Assembly (NCBI RefSeq): GCF_932294415.1 | Contig: NC_065543.1 | Span: 30,957,530 to 31,021,529, forward strand | Origin: Quercus robur | Taxonomy: Eukaryota > Streptophyta > Magnoliopsida > Fagales > Fagaceae | Direction of reading: 5' to 3' | Length of the DNA stretch: 64,000 nt | Part shown: one piece after another, positions 21,961 through 33,351 of the stretch | Layout of the letters: every line of letters begins with the position of its first letter | How positions within the stretch are numbered: the first letter of the stretch is position 1 | Notes under the pieces: generated by a model | What the model was told of the DNA's origin: nothing | Databases searched by the model: none | Seen by the model: the letters and a program-made list of their open reading frames with translations, nothing else | Translations under genes and position numbers: made by a program

Positions 21961-23470
21961 ACATCGATTCTTTCGATATGTTGTGACATTGTTGGTTGTT
22001 TGCTTATATTTTTCATTCTAGCATGTTTTTATTGTTTTTGTTGTTTAAGAAGCTTTGAATGTTTGTTTGTTTTGTTTTTGATCAATCTTTACTTGCTTTA
22101 TGTCAAAAATCCAAAAACACATAAAAAGTAGAAAATCCAAAAAGTTTGATCAGCATTATTATGTATTGTCACACGCATGTTTAGCCTTGTACCTCCGTAT
22201 TAATGGCTTTGTACATTTACGAGCTTAGCTTGTTCTTTTTGCACTTGTATCATTGTGGGAAAAATCTTGACATCTATGTGACTATTGTAGATAGATCTTC
22301 AAACTTGTCATGAATGATTAGTCAATAGTTTTGTTGATCTTGAAACATGCACTTGTGCCTATATATCTTCCCACTTTTTTATTTATTTATTTTTATTTTT
22401 GCTTAAAGAGCTCAACCAATGTCAAATCTCGAAAAGAGATAATGAGTTGCAAAAGCCGTCGCACATACTAGTATTTGACTAGAAAAAAGGGAAAGCAACT
22501 TATTTTGAAATTGTATGATGCCCAAAAGCCAAAGGCTTACTCTCAAAATTGAAATATCAAAAATTTCAGGCCTCAATATCAAAAAGAGATGTATTGTTCT
22601 TAAATGATCAAATGTTATGAAATGTAAAAAGCCAAATGAAAAGCTTCAAAGTTGTTTAATCAAGTTTTGTGGGAGGTCATATATGCTCATTTCTATAATT
22701 GAGATTGGTCACTCTACTTAGTGCTAATTGTGTATGTCTTGGTTGAATTGATTATTGAAGCTTCATATTAGACTAAGGACTATCTCACATTTGATACCCA
22801 AACACATCACACATGTTTATGTTCAATGAATGCCTTATTCATTTGTATGATTGTACTTGATTAAATGTGTTGTACATACTTAATCAGATGTTGATCAAAC
22901 ACAAAAATATTTTTGAGTATTTTAGTTGTTTTTGGAAAGTGTTTTTGTTTTGAAAAATTTCAGAAAATCCAAAAATTTTCAACTTTGCTTTTTGGTGACT
23001 CACTCATGAGTCATGCCAGTTGTGAGGTCCTAGTCGCTAGTTTACTTAGAAGGTTTCGCAACTCCCTGGCAAGTAAGACCTCCAGTCGTGAAAAACACTT
23101 AGAAAAATTTTCAAAAATTTCTGGGTTTTGGTTATTTTCATGACTACTTCACGAGTGGAAGTCTAGTTGTGAGTTTACTCAAAGAGGTTCGAGACTCACT
23201 AGCAAATGGATGCCCCAGTCGCGAAAAAGACTTAGACAAAATTTTCAAAATTTTGTACAAGGGTTTTTGGCGACTCGTTTTGGCGACTTTCTCACGGTCA
23301 TATGAGTTGTGAAAATCACGTGTTTTGCACAAATAGGGTTAAATCTCAAACGGTTTTCAAAAACTTTTCAATTTTCCCTTGCATCACATGCATAACCCTT
23401 TGTCTTCTCCGCCTCTCCCTCTCCCAAAACCACCATTCTTATTCTCAAAACCTCCATTTTCTTCTTCAAT
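21961..23470 (+). other. Noncoding stretch where pol is missing; repeat-rich leader
   Basis: No RT, integrase or RNase H motif in any frame. From 22980 to 23320 two degenerate copies of about 160-170 bp carry AGTCGYGAAAA and GGCGACT motifs. Related TCGCGACT clusters occur in this family's LTRs. Confidence 0.55.
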
Positions 23471-25139
23471 CCTTCATCAATCTTCAAGAAAAGGTATGGG
23501 GTTTCTCTTATTTTCACTCTATTTCAAGTTTCTAGCCCTAGTTTTCTTGGATTTTGTGTTTATGTTGAGATATTGAAATATGATTGTTGAATATGGGTTT
23601 TTGATGAGTTTGATATATGGGTTTTGTTGGTTTAATGCTTGTTATACATGTTTGTTCTTTATATTTGTGCATTGTACTATGATTTGTGTTGTGTTGTGCA
23701 TACCATGTTCATGATAAAATGTCTCTTAGATGTTTTTGTGTTTTCTTTGGGTTCCATTGAGTACAAAGATTGTGGGGATAATCACATTTTCTTGATTTTG
23801 GAACATCAAATGATTATGTGTTTTCACACTTTGCCCTAGTTTGCACACTTTTGCATATGATGCACACACACACCCTTTGACATGTTGAGTGAATAATACC
23901 AATGATTCTATCATGTTTTGATTATTTATATCCCCACATGTTATTTGTTTATGGATTACTCTTTGAATTCCAGTTTTTAGGGTTTTAATTCAAAGTTTAT
24001 GTTTTGGTTCTAACTTGTTACTGTTAAAGTTTATTACTAAATTTTGTGCTCTGTTTTGTGGTATTTGCTGCTCTATTTTGCAGATGGCTCCATGAAAAAC
24101 CACTACTCAGCGTGGTGACAAGAGGAAACGCATGGACAAAAGCCAGTTTCGCTCCACTTAACATTTTGAGTGATACAACCATCACTTTGAGAAGGCTCCA
24201 ATCATTCAGAAGTGATTTGTGGATCTTGTTGACCTCAAAGAATCCTTCATCCCTAGCTGTTTTGAAGGAAGAGGTTGGGAAAAGCTCCTCGGTGATCTCA
24301 CCGAGGTTTGTGAACCACTGATTAGGGAATTCTATGCCAATGCCACACTCAAAGAAGATTACATAGACTGTAGGGTTAGAGGACATGAATTCACTCTTGA
24401 TGTGGGAGACATTGATGGTGTCCTTGGACATGGAGAAGTAGATTATGAAGACTTCATTATTTACAAGGATAGAATGGTCTCTATAGAAATGGTACAATTC
24501 CGTATTGGTGGCACTAGCGAAGGAAAATGCCTCAACACAACCACCTTCCCTCCGGATTTGAGATGTCTTGCCTACATCATATTGTTCAACTTGTATCCGG
24601 TAAGGAAGTTGACCACCATTAACAATGCTAGAGCCATCTTCCTCATGGAGCTTCGTGAGAGAACTTACATCGACATTGGTGCTCATGCTTATTCCATCAT
24701 TACTGAAGCTACAAGGACAACCTCAAGGGCAAAGCTTGTTCTTCCAAGTTTGATTAAGAGGATCCTTCATGAGAAAGGTGTGGAGACTCCACAGGACATA
24801 AGCCTAATGAGTGTGCCTCCTTCCATCAACTCTCAAATAATCCTGAGCAGAGTTCGTCTTCCGGGTGATGATGAAGTGGATGAACCTGAACAAGCACCTC
24901 CTGCGGACATAGAAACTAAAGCGAAAGTACAATCATCTTCTTCAAAAAGAGGTGGTGGTTGAGGAAGGAGCAAAGCTTCATCGTCTTCATCAGTGCCTCC
25001 AGATGCTTTTCAGATTATTCTTGAGAGGATCGATGGCCTAAGAGATGTTCAAACTGAGCACTCCAACAGGCTTACAACCATCCAAGACCAAATCAACTTG
25101 CTCACAGCCAAGTTTGATAGCTTCACGAACCAGCCATAA
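23471..25139 (+). pseudogene. Env-like / plant transposon protein gene with a 5' intron
   Basis: A leader exon ends TTCAAGAAAAG|GTATGGGG at 23494. The acceptor CTATTTTGCAG ends at 24083 and the next bases are ATG GCT CCA, giving an intron of about 590 bp directly before the start codon. The frame from 24084 has TGA at 24093, TAA, TGA and TGA up to about 24214. It is then open to 24960 (TGA), and the same frame runs to TAA at 25137. The body reads Arg-Gly-Trp-Glu-Lys-Leu-Leu, Val-Arg-Gly-His-Glu-Phe and Asn-Leu-Tyr-Pro-Val, as in the putative plant transposon protein domain found in SIRE-type elements. The C-terminus is polar and coiled-coil-like. I see no clear signal peptide or fusion motif. 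Confidence 0.7.
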
Positions 25140-25890
25140 CCCTTTGGCCATTCCAATCAAAAAGGGGGAGTAGTATGGAATAGCTCTTGAGGGGGAGCCT
25201 ATCTAGAGGGGGAGAACTTTTTATAAGTTTTTATAGCTATTATGGTTTTTCATAGCTTCTATGGTTTATCATAGCACTTATTCTAGTACTCTATGGTTTA
25301 ATACTTTGGTTTTTTAGTACTCTATGACTTTAATACTTTGGTTTTAAAAATACTTGGATAATGTGTGTTATGGATGTGTGAATGATTTAGCTATTTAAAC
25401 TATATTTAGTTTGTACCTTTGCTTTTGTAGCTATTTAGTACTTTTAGACTATGTTTTGCATTCTCTCTAGTACTCTTGTGCCCTTGTTTGATCTTGTATC
25501 CTTGATTTAGTTACCTTAGAGTTCTTGCATCGGCTGAGTGTTGGACATGCAAATGATACTTGGCATTGAGCTTATTAGCTTGCATGTCCGGATGTTCATT
25601 CACCGTGTGAATGTTTATTGTGGTCACTATTTATAGTGATTGTTCTTGTTTGGTCAAGCTATGCTTTATTTTCATATCCATACTTGCTTGATCGCATTGT
25701 GCTTGCTCTATATGCATTTCAAGATTTCTGCTTACAATGAACTTCTTGTGATATTGTTTTCAGGAAAACTTGTCTGTATGGTTCAAGAGCTTCACAGAAT
25801 CTAGAGTTAGGTGTGAGTGAGTTTTGGCAACTATTCCCAACTCACATTTTAAGTCTAAAGTCTATTTTAGGGTTTTGTCATGGAATAGCC

Positions 25891-25901
25891 AAAGGGGGAG
25901 A
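25891..25901 (+). other. Polypurine tract before the copia 3' LTR
   Basis: AAAGGGGGAGA directly precedes TTGTAAGG; the LTR starts TGTAAGG at 25903. Similar GGGGGAG tracts occur near 25160-25210. Confidence 0.75.
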
Positions 25902-25902
25902 T

Positions 25903-26951
25903 TGTAAGGCTGAATTTATTCAACCATGTGTGGCTCTATTCCATGCCAAATTTGCTTATAATTCTGAAATTAGATACCTTATATTTAGGTGGGAATCATG
26001 TAAAAGTTGTGTGTGAGAGAGTGTGAAGAATTCAAGTGTGTATGAAATCAAGAGCATTCTCACGACTGATGACTCGCCAAAGTGCCACACGTGTGAAGCA
26101 TGTAGGAGTGAAGGGTCATGATGGCTAGAGCACTATAGGACAAAAAGGACAGTCTGGTCAATCAGTTACTTCGCGACTAGAAATCGCGACTTGTCCCAGT
26201 CGCAAGTGAGTCACCAGAACCCCCTATTTTGCAGAAAAATGACTTTTTACATTCCTCACATACCCTACTATAAATACCCTTATACCCACAAAATGTAGAG
26301 AGCTTCTAGAGAGAATTTTGAGAGAGAAACCCCAAAAAACAACATGATTGATTCATCCACAATTTTATACATTTGACTCTTCAAATTCTTTACTCTCACC
26401 CTCTCCATTGACATACCCTTGAGAGGAGCTTTAGCCAAATCCTTACCTCACCACATTCATATCAGTGAGAAGGTTATTTGGTGCTTGGGAAGCAATTCAG
26501 AGAGGATCAATTCATTTCGTTGATGCAATGGCCTTATTGCGGGATCCGGTAAGCTAGAGAAAACAAGGTTAGGCTTAACCCTGTTGGAGCAAGAAGCTTG
26601 GAAGGCTTAGGTGTATCAAGTAGATTAGGCTTGGAGGGTTTATTGTTATTCATGTATTCCAACTAATTTTCTAATGGATCATTTTACCGCTTGGAGGGCG
26701 ACGGAGAGGTTTTTTGCCGAGTACTTCAGTTTTTTCTTCGATAACACGTGCTGGTGTTATCTTGTGTTTGTATCTCTCTAACCCTCACTCTTTGCTTTTA
26801 ATTACTATTGTGTTGTGATTAAATTATGGCTTAGAGTAGTTTGATTGTTTGGGTATAGCTTATATTTATCATTTTGCACATACATTGTTTGAATATAAGC
26901 TAGTATTGGTATTTTTGAATTGGGGGTCTAAACATTCACTAGTGTTTTACA
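25903..26951 (+). repeat. 3' LTR of the copia derivative
   Basis: Begins TGTAAGGCTGAATTTATTC and ends GTGTTTTACA. It is homologous to the inverted solo LTR at 32207-33294, which defines both ends. TATAAATA at 26270-26277 (context TACTATAAATACCC) is a likely promoter element shared by both copies. Confidence 0.8.
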
Positions 26952-27750
26952 CACAAAGTGAACTTTCAGAAAAACAAAGCAAAACAATAATTCTAACAAC
27001 CTATCATGCTTATAATACAAACTCAGAGTAAACTTGAACTACACAAACATCTTATGATCACATAAACATATAAACAAACACAAAACAAAGGAAAGTGAAG
27101 AGCCAAAGTTAGAACCTTTACCTTAACACTAGAACTCTCTTAGAGCTTGATTTTGACCATTGCCCCCAGTCAATCTAATCAACAATAAACCAAAAGGTTC
27201 GTAAAATTTAAGAACTCAAAGATCAAGACTTGATAAGGTCTCAATCAGATAAAACATAACTTGAGGATATTTTGTGAAAAAACTCCCTTTTATTCACTAT
27301 TTTCTAGTGAATCTTGCGTATATTCGCTTATTTTTCTGTGTCTTGCAAAAGTACCTTTTATGACTTTATATAGTGGTAAAATAAGGGTGTGGGGCAGCTC
27401 CCAAACGATGTGGGATTCACTCCACACAGATTCAAATGCAAAAAGTTTCCCTTTCATAAAATTCTAGAACCCTAGCTGTGTGTGCATACTCAGGGTATAC
27501 GTGTGCATAGCCTAAGCATGCGTACGCATGGCTTGAGTGTGCGTGCACATACACGTGTATGCACACACACACATAGTTAAGGTTTTTCGGCAGCCTTTCT
27601 TTTCCAAAAATAGTTTTGTTCTTCCAAAAATAAGTTATATTTATCATAAATAATTCCTCATGTCAATTTTCATGAGATTAGGCCTTAAAGTAATACCATC
27701 ATTGGGGAACGGGAACTTGAGTTGTAAGGAGAACAAAATTAGGTGTCTGT
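26952..27750. other. Possible LTR fragment with alternating purine-pyrimidine segment
   Basis: No gene. The minus strand has ACTATATAAAG near 27370 and a typical LTR-like leader, so a truncated copia LTR is possible. At 27477-27575 the sequence alternates TGTGTGC, GCATGCGTACGCATG and GTGCACATACACGTG. Confidence 0.4.
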
Positions 27751-27752
27751 AG

Positions 27753-28081
27753 TGTGAGCCGAATGTTCAAACGTATAACATTGTGATCCATCATTTTTGT
27801 GATGCTAGAGAGATAGAAAAGGGTTTGTAGGTGTTTGAAAAGATTGGTAGTGGGGTTTGCTTGCCCAATTTGGATACATATAATATATTTATAAGTGTGA
27901 TGTTTGTGAGGAAGAAATCAAATTATTTGTTGGTGGCTAGGAAGTTGTTGATTGAGATGGTTGAGAGAGGATTTTTGCCTTGGAAGTTCACTTTCAATCG
28001 GGTTTTGAATGAGCTTTCGCTAAAGAGATTTTGAGATTGCAAAGTAGATACGACCGTCTTCCACGTCAATTCAAGCTGTGA
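27753..28081 (+). pseudogene. PPR protein C-terminal pseudogene
   Basis: Pentatricopeptide repeats bind organellar RNA. Two helical repeats are recognisable: Glu-Pro-Asn-Val-Gln-Thr-Tyr-Asn-Ile-Val-Ile, and Leu-Pro-Asn-Leu-Asp-Thr-Tyr-Asn-Ile, followed by Phe-Thr-Phe-Asn-Arg-Val-Leu. TAG at 27825 breaks the first. A frameshift near 28015-28025 moves the end into another frame, which reads Ile-Leu-Arg-Leu-Gln-Ser-Arg-Tyr and stops at TGA 28079-28081. Upstream, TAG at 27750 closes the frame, so the bulk of the gene is gone. Retained intron-free sequence, as expected for PPR genes, fits a truncated duplicate. Confidence 0.7.
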
Positions 28082-28099
28082 AACCTAGTGGCATTTAAA

Positions 28100-28860
28100 T
28101 TGGCTGATGAATGGTGACATTGCACTCACATCCTCTTGTCAAATATTGAAAACATTTCCAACCATGAAGGGCTAAGATTGTTGTAGAAGCTGACTCATGA
28201 TTGATAGTGGCTTTATAGGATGCTTATCTCATTTGCTCTTCAAAGAAAACTAAAATTGCATTATGAATTTCAGTCATCACCTAAAATTGACATACAATGC
28301 CTACTAGTGCAAGTAGTCCACAAAGAAGAATTTATGTTATTGAGGCTGTGGCAGTGGAGGGTTATAAATGGGAACAAAGTACTTGAGCATCTAAAATCCC
28401 TCTTTCAGCCTTTCAGTGGAAACAAAGTACAATTGTATGTGGCAACAATTGAGATAGGGCAACAGGTGATGATGGCCACTGATTTCATAAGTTTGAAAGT
28501 TGATTTGCTTCATCCTTCCTAGTTTCTTCTACTATCTCATGTTTTTGGAATTGGCATTTGGGGACATGTTTAAACTCCAAGAAGCCTAAAACCCTTCCAC
28601 AGGTGATGACTGTTCTTGTTGTTCAGAGGGCCTAATATTGCATCAACATTGCAGGGGATTACTAAAGTCTAAAGGGCTAGTTGCAGAGGAAGTTGTATCC
28701 ACTATGATTAGTAATAGGAAACCACTTGATTTTGCAATGCGCATTAAGGATGCTAGATCGGACGAATGTCATATCATCCATTTTTCTTGTAATTAGCAAT
28801 ATATAAATTCTCTCTACATACTATAGGTTACACATGCTATCCTTAGTCACCATTTGGTTC
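28100..28860. other. Unassigned stretch downstream of the PPR fragment
   Basis: A 100-codon frame at 28220-28522 has no recognisable domain and no splice context. I leave it uncalled. Confidence 0.4.
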
Positions 28861-28881
28861 TCCTAAAAACATTATTTAGAT

Positions 28882-29088
28882 GTAGGATGCGATTAGCATT
28901 GGCTTAAAAAGCCAACCTTTTTTTTTTTTACTATTCAACTTATTTTTACTACTATTTATGGGTCCTATTGCATTTTTTGGTACTATTCATGAGTAATACT
29001 ATACTATTTCAGTTACTTTTTAGTTTTATTTATAGTACTTTTCGTAAAAAAAATTCAATTAGGCTAAATAAGCTATTCCCAAACAAAC
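28882..29088 (+). mobile_element. Short MITE, copy 1
   Basis: About 205 bp with the internal landmarks TTTATGGGTCCTATTGCA and TTTATTTATAGTACTTTTCG. The ends are related to GCGTTTGGC-type termini. A reversed copy lies at 29284-29496. Confidence 0.6.
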
Positions 29089-29283
29089 TCGTAGAGAATG
29101 TGGAGGAGGCTTGTTATAGCTACTTTTGATATCTCAAATATGTACATTTATGAAATCAAAGCCCAATGATTCTCTTTAGTCGACTAACAAGAGCAGCATA
29201 AATGAGAATCTATAAAACAGCTTGCAAATTGTTCCTATTTAGTTATTGTTCACTAAGCAATTTTGTAGTACATGACAAGAATG

Positions 29284-29496
29284 CTTTTGTTTAGTAAGTA
29301 TCCAATTGGGAACGGCTTATTTAGCTGAAATTGATAACTTTTTTACTGAAAGTACTATAAATAAAGCTAAAAGGTAGATGCAATAGGACCCATAAATAGT
29401 ACCAAAAAGTGCAATGTGACCCATGAATAGTAGCAAAAATAAGCTAAATAGTAAAAAAAAAGTTAATTTTTTAAGTTAATGCCAAACGCACACTAA
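29284..29496 (-). mobile_element. Short MITE, copy 2 (inverted)
   Basis: On the minus strand it reads GTGCGTTTGGCATTAACTT ... TTTATGGGTCCTATTGCA ... TTTATTTATAGTACTTTCAG ... GCCGTTCCCAATTGG. Same family as 28882-29088 in the opposite direction. The solo LTR at 29502 sits right beside its end. Confidence 0.65.
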
Positions 29497-29501
29497 ATAG
29501 C

Positions 29502-30502
29502 TGATAGGTCAAAAACGTATTGACCACTTGTATAAATTAATTGATTAATTAGCCAAGTTTATTAATTAATAAAATTAACATGCAATTGTACGTGGCAACA
29601 CAAACAAATCACCAATTAACTAAAGTATGCAATGGAAAATAAATTGACAAGGTGATTTCTTTACGAACAAGGAAAACCTACAAGGCAAAAACCCCACCGG
29701 GTGATTTTAAGGTCACCACTCCCGAGAATCCACTATTATCAAAACAAGCGGTTACAAATAAAAGAATCTCAGTACCTTATACCAACCTATAGTTGAACCC
29801 TTACCCCAATACCCAATTGAACTTGTTCTGTAGTGACAATCTCTCCTTTCAATGCACAGCTCCTAGTATGTGACTAACTAATTGCGCAGATCCCAGTATG
29901 CGACTTGATTACCAACTTGAGAAGGATGTTGGCTGCAAAGTTCTTCAATTCATCACACAATGAAGATCATGAAGTTGCTTGGTCATAAAACCCTATGGTG
30001 CACAAACACAGCAACTTTTTCAAGAACTAGGGCAAACTAGGTTTTCGGTCACACTCTTCTTCACATTTGTGGAATTGTGCTCTTATGCAATTTGTGTCAC
30101 CTTTTACGGCCCTTAAAATAATCATTATATATGTTTAGGGTTGTGAGAAAAGAAAGTCCAAATATACATTTATGGATTGGATGAAAAACAGTCCTGAAAA
30201 ACTAAGTTTCATAAACCTCGATAGATAGCTATCTATTGAGCTAGCTGTCGAGCCACGAGCTTCAGTAGCTTTTAAATCTCGATAGATGCTAGCTATCGAG
30301 TTTTAAAATCTTGCACTTTCTGTCTTGATTCTTGGACAAACTTGCATGGTTTTAACACTTAAACTTGAAACCTTGTTTCTTGAAGCATTAAACACATCCT
30401 AAATCTGCCCAATTATAAGTAAAGTGTGTTTTGTCAAAGGATTAGCCAATTACATAAAATGTTGACATATGTTCCTAACATTGAATCACATATGTCCTTA
30501 CA
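29502..30502 (-). repeat. Solo copia LTR with perfect 5-bp target duplication
   Basis: Begins TGATAGGTC and ends ATATGTCCTTACA on the plus strand, and is flanked by ATAGC at 29497-29501 and at 30503-30507. It is homologous to the LTR at 41881-42958 (shared GATGTTGGCTGCAAAGTTCT and TTTTGTCAAAGGATTAG). Orientation is taken from TATATAAG-like sites reading on the minus strand. No internal region remains, so it arose by LTR-LTR recombination. Confidence 0.85.
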
Positions 30503-31403
30503 ATAGCAATATTTATATATTCTTGGCCAAATATGCTTTTTCTCAAACTGAGCCTTGTATTTGGATGGAGTGCCCTTCCTTTATATATTTGTTAGTTTTA
30601 GATTCTTAATAATAGATTTATTGTTATCATCTTTCATAATTAAACCCTCCATACACTGAGGAATGAGAGCTTCTTGAAGTATTCTTTTTGAATCATATGC
30701 TTAGAAGCTAGCTTATCGATCATGTCCTGTCGTGGGTCCAACATGGGTCCCATAAAAAAAGAGCTTATGTTTTTCTTCAACTTGCTTAAAGTGTCAGTAC
30801 TATTTTTGGTCAAAAAGTTAAATACAGTAACTTATTGCAATCCCACAAGATTTTTTTGCACGATGTTAGTTGTTTTTTTTTTTTTTGCTTATTGCGGTTC
30901 CATATTATTATTATTATTTTTACCATAATACTTTAAGAAAAAAAATCAATCAACTTATTTTATTTAGCTTTTATACTACTTTCAGTAAAAGTTTTTTAAC
31001 AAAAACCAAATTAAGTCGATCCTAGATGGACGCATCAAGACTGTAATTCATGGATTCATGTGTGTTTGTTTGTGAATTGTTTATTTCTAATATATTCTTT
31101 TCATAATTTGAGATAAAAAGTTCAAAATTATCTTATTTTTAAAAAAACTAAAAGTTAGATTATTTGAAAGAAAGTTGAGACAAAAAATAGTGTAGGACCC
31201 ACAAACAATATATAAAATTAACAAAAAAAACCAACTTATAATCTATTGACATGCTTCTGCCCACTACACGAACTTTTGAAATTGCTTGTATTTCCATCAA
31301 AGGGTTTAGGCATAAGCTAGAAGAATTTTCTCTGAATAAATAAATTTTCAAGTGGGTTATCTCCAAATTATACTTGAACAATCATGACTAGAGGTAAATC
31401 TTT

Positions 31404-31405
<2 letters not shown>

Positions 31406-31455
<50 letters not shown>

Positions 31456-31462
31456 GAAGAAT
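31406..31462 (-). mobile_element. Minimal poly(A) retro-insertion with 13-bp target duplication
   Basis: G, then about 45 T, then AATAGAAGAAT, flanked by GGTAAATCTTTAG at 31393-31405 and 31463-31475. On the minus strand this is a roughly 11-bp body with a poly(A) tail, as made by LINE machinery. Confidence 0.7.
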
Positions 31463-31572
31463 GGTAAATCTTTAGTTTATTTCTTTATTTTCATTTTCTC
31501 ACATAAAAGAACTATGGAAATTGATTTTTTTTTTCCAAAAAAATTTGTTATTGGATCCTTTAATTTATAGTT

Positions 31573-31605
<33 letters not shown>

Positions 31606-31823
31606 TCTTACTTTCAAAGAATAAAAGTAAAAATTCTGCCTCAAATAAATGCTTCAAAAAATCAGAGTCTTTTTTTAACAAAAAATTCTAAAGATAACAA
31701 ATACTTCAAAACTGAATGTGGAACATTAGGTTTGTGAGGAAATAAACTAGTATAATACAACTAGTTGGTAGCACAGTTTTTCCTTAAAAAAAAGTTGGGA
31801 GCAAGATTCCCTTAATAACTTAA

Positions 31824-33351
31824 GGGGGAAATTACATTTTACTATCTTAAACTATACCTCACATTAGACTTTGCACCTTAAACTTTTCAAATGCACATTT
31901 TGCACCCTAAATTATGAACTTTATTACACTTTGCACCCCAACACTAAGTTTGCTATTACCTTGGATGGAAATTCAAAGTTTAGGGTGCAAAGTGGAATTA
32001 CGAGTATAGTTTAGGCTAATAAATTATAATTTATCTTTTGTTTTTAAAAGATTGAGAAAATGGGCAATTAGGTATTTTTACATGGTACCTTATTTTTCTA
32101 TCACAGTTAAATGGCAAACTTGATTTGGGGTGCAAAGTGTAACAAGAATCATAGTTTAGGGTGCAAAATGTGTATTTGAAAAGTTTAGGATTGAAAGTTC
32201 AAATAGTGTATATAACACCCTTGAACGTTTAAACCCCCAATTACAAATTAACCAATTCAAGCTTTATGACAAACAACTAGTGTGCGGAAAATAAACAAAA
32301 GCTATAAACAGAATTGGTAAACAATCTAAGCCAATTAAAATCACAACTCACAGTGGATAATAAAAGGCAAAGATAAAAGGGAAGGAAGATGCAAAAACAC
32401 GAACAACACACGATGTGTTATCGAAGAGGAAACCGAAGCCCTCGGCGTAAAACCTCTCCGCCGCCCTCCAAGCGGTAAGTAATCCACTAGAAAATATAGT
32501 TGGGATACATGAACAGTAATAGACCCTCCAAGCCTAATCTACCTAGTGTACCTAAGTCCTCCAAACTTCTTGATCCAACGAGGTTGTGCCGAACCTATTT
32601 CTTTTCTAGCTTCCTGGATTCCGCTACTTGACCATAGCATCAACCAATGTAGATTGGTTCCTTCCTAACTGCTTCCCAGAACACCAAACAGCCTTCTCAC
32701 AGTAATGGATATGGTGAGAACAGGTTTTGGTAAAAGACCTCTCAAGGGTTTAACAATGGAGAGGAAGAGAGTTGAAAAATTTGAAGAGACTCTTATGTAA
32801 AGATTGTAGATGAATCAATCTTATTTTACTCTAGGGTTTCTCTTTCAAAATTCTCTCTGGAAGCTCTCTTTCTTATGTGGGTATAAGGGGTATTTATACT
32901 GGGGTGAGAATGGAATGTGAAGAGTCAGGTTTTACAAAACAGGGGTGGCTCGCGGCTTGGCCTCGCGGCTTGACTGAGTCGCGAGATCCAGCTGCGTGAT
33001 AACAGAACGGCCAATTGTCCTATTTTGTCCTGTAGTGCTCCAGCTAGCATGACGCTTCAACTTTTGGCATGCTTGGCATGTGTGTTGCTTCTGGCGGCTT
33101 GAAGCCGTCAGTCACCCGCGAGATCAAGTCACGAGTCTCTGTTTTCTTGCACACTCTTGAGCATTTCAATACTCTATCTCACTCACTACCCTTACAATAA
33201 TCCCACCTAAATACAGGGTTACTAAATGCTGAAATACAAGCAAATTTGGCACGGAATAAAGCCAACAAGATGGTTAATTAAATTCAACCTTACAAGGATA
33301 TAAAGTATAATCAGTGGAATAGTTTAAGATGGTAAAGTATAATTTTCCCTG
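31824..33351. mobile_element. MITE split by a solo copia LTR
   Basis: Left end GGGGGAAATTACATTTTACT; the right end, reversed, is AGGGAAAATTATACTTTACC. Both continue into (A/C)TCTTAAACTAT. ACTTAAG flanks both sides (31818-31824, 33352-33358). Without the LTR the element is about 440 bp. It carries repeated TTTGCACCCTAAA-like blocks in inverted orientation. Confidence 0.7.
32207..33294 (-). repeat. Solo copia LTR, inverted copy of the 25903 LTR family
   Basis: On the minus strand it starts TGTAAGGTTGAATTTAATTAA and ends GTGTTATATACA. It shares the CCAGTATAAATACCCC promoter, the GCCAAATTTGCTTG block and the terminal AATTGGGGGT(T/C)TAAAC with 25903-26951. I find no clean target duplication. Confidence 0.8.

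Larger units (their letters stand above)
20930..26951 (+). mobile_element. SIRE-like Ty1/copia derivative: gag + env-like gene, no pol
   Basis: Gag remnant (about 20930-21960), a noncoding stretch, a spliced env-like gene (about 23470-25139), a polypurine tract and a 3' LTR (25903-26951). No integrase, RT or RNase H motif occurs between gag and the env-like gene, an interval of about 2.1 kb. No 5' LTR is seen upstream. This is a non-autonomous or internally deleted member of the SIRE/Maximus type, in which an extra 3' frame is known. All frames carry stops. Confidence 0.75.

Noticed and set aside
24024..24686. 220-codon minus-strand frame opposite the env-like gene
   Set aside because: Antisense shadow: the plus frame has family motifs, a spliced leader and a conserved C-terminal continuation.
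28220..28522. 100-codon plus-strand frame after the PPR fragment
   Set aside because: No domain, no splice context and no extension of the PPR repeat pattern.
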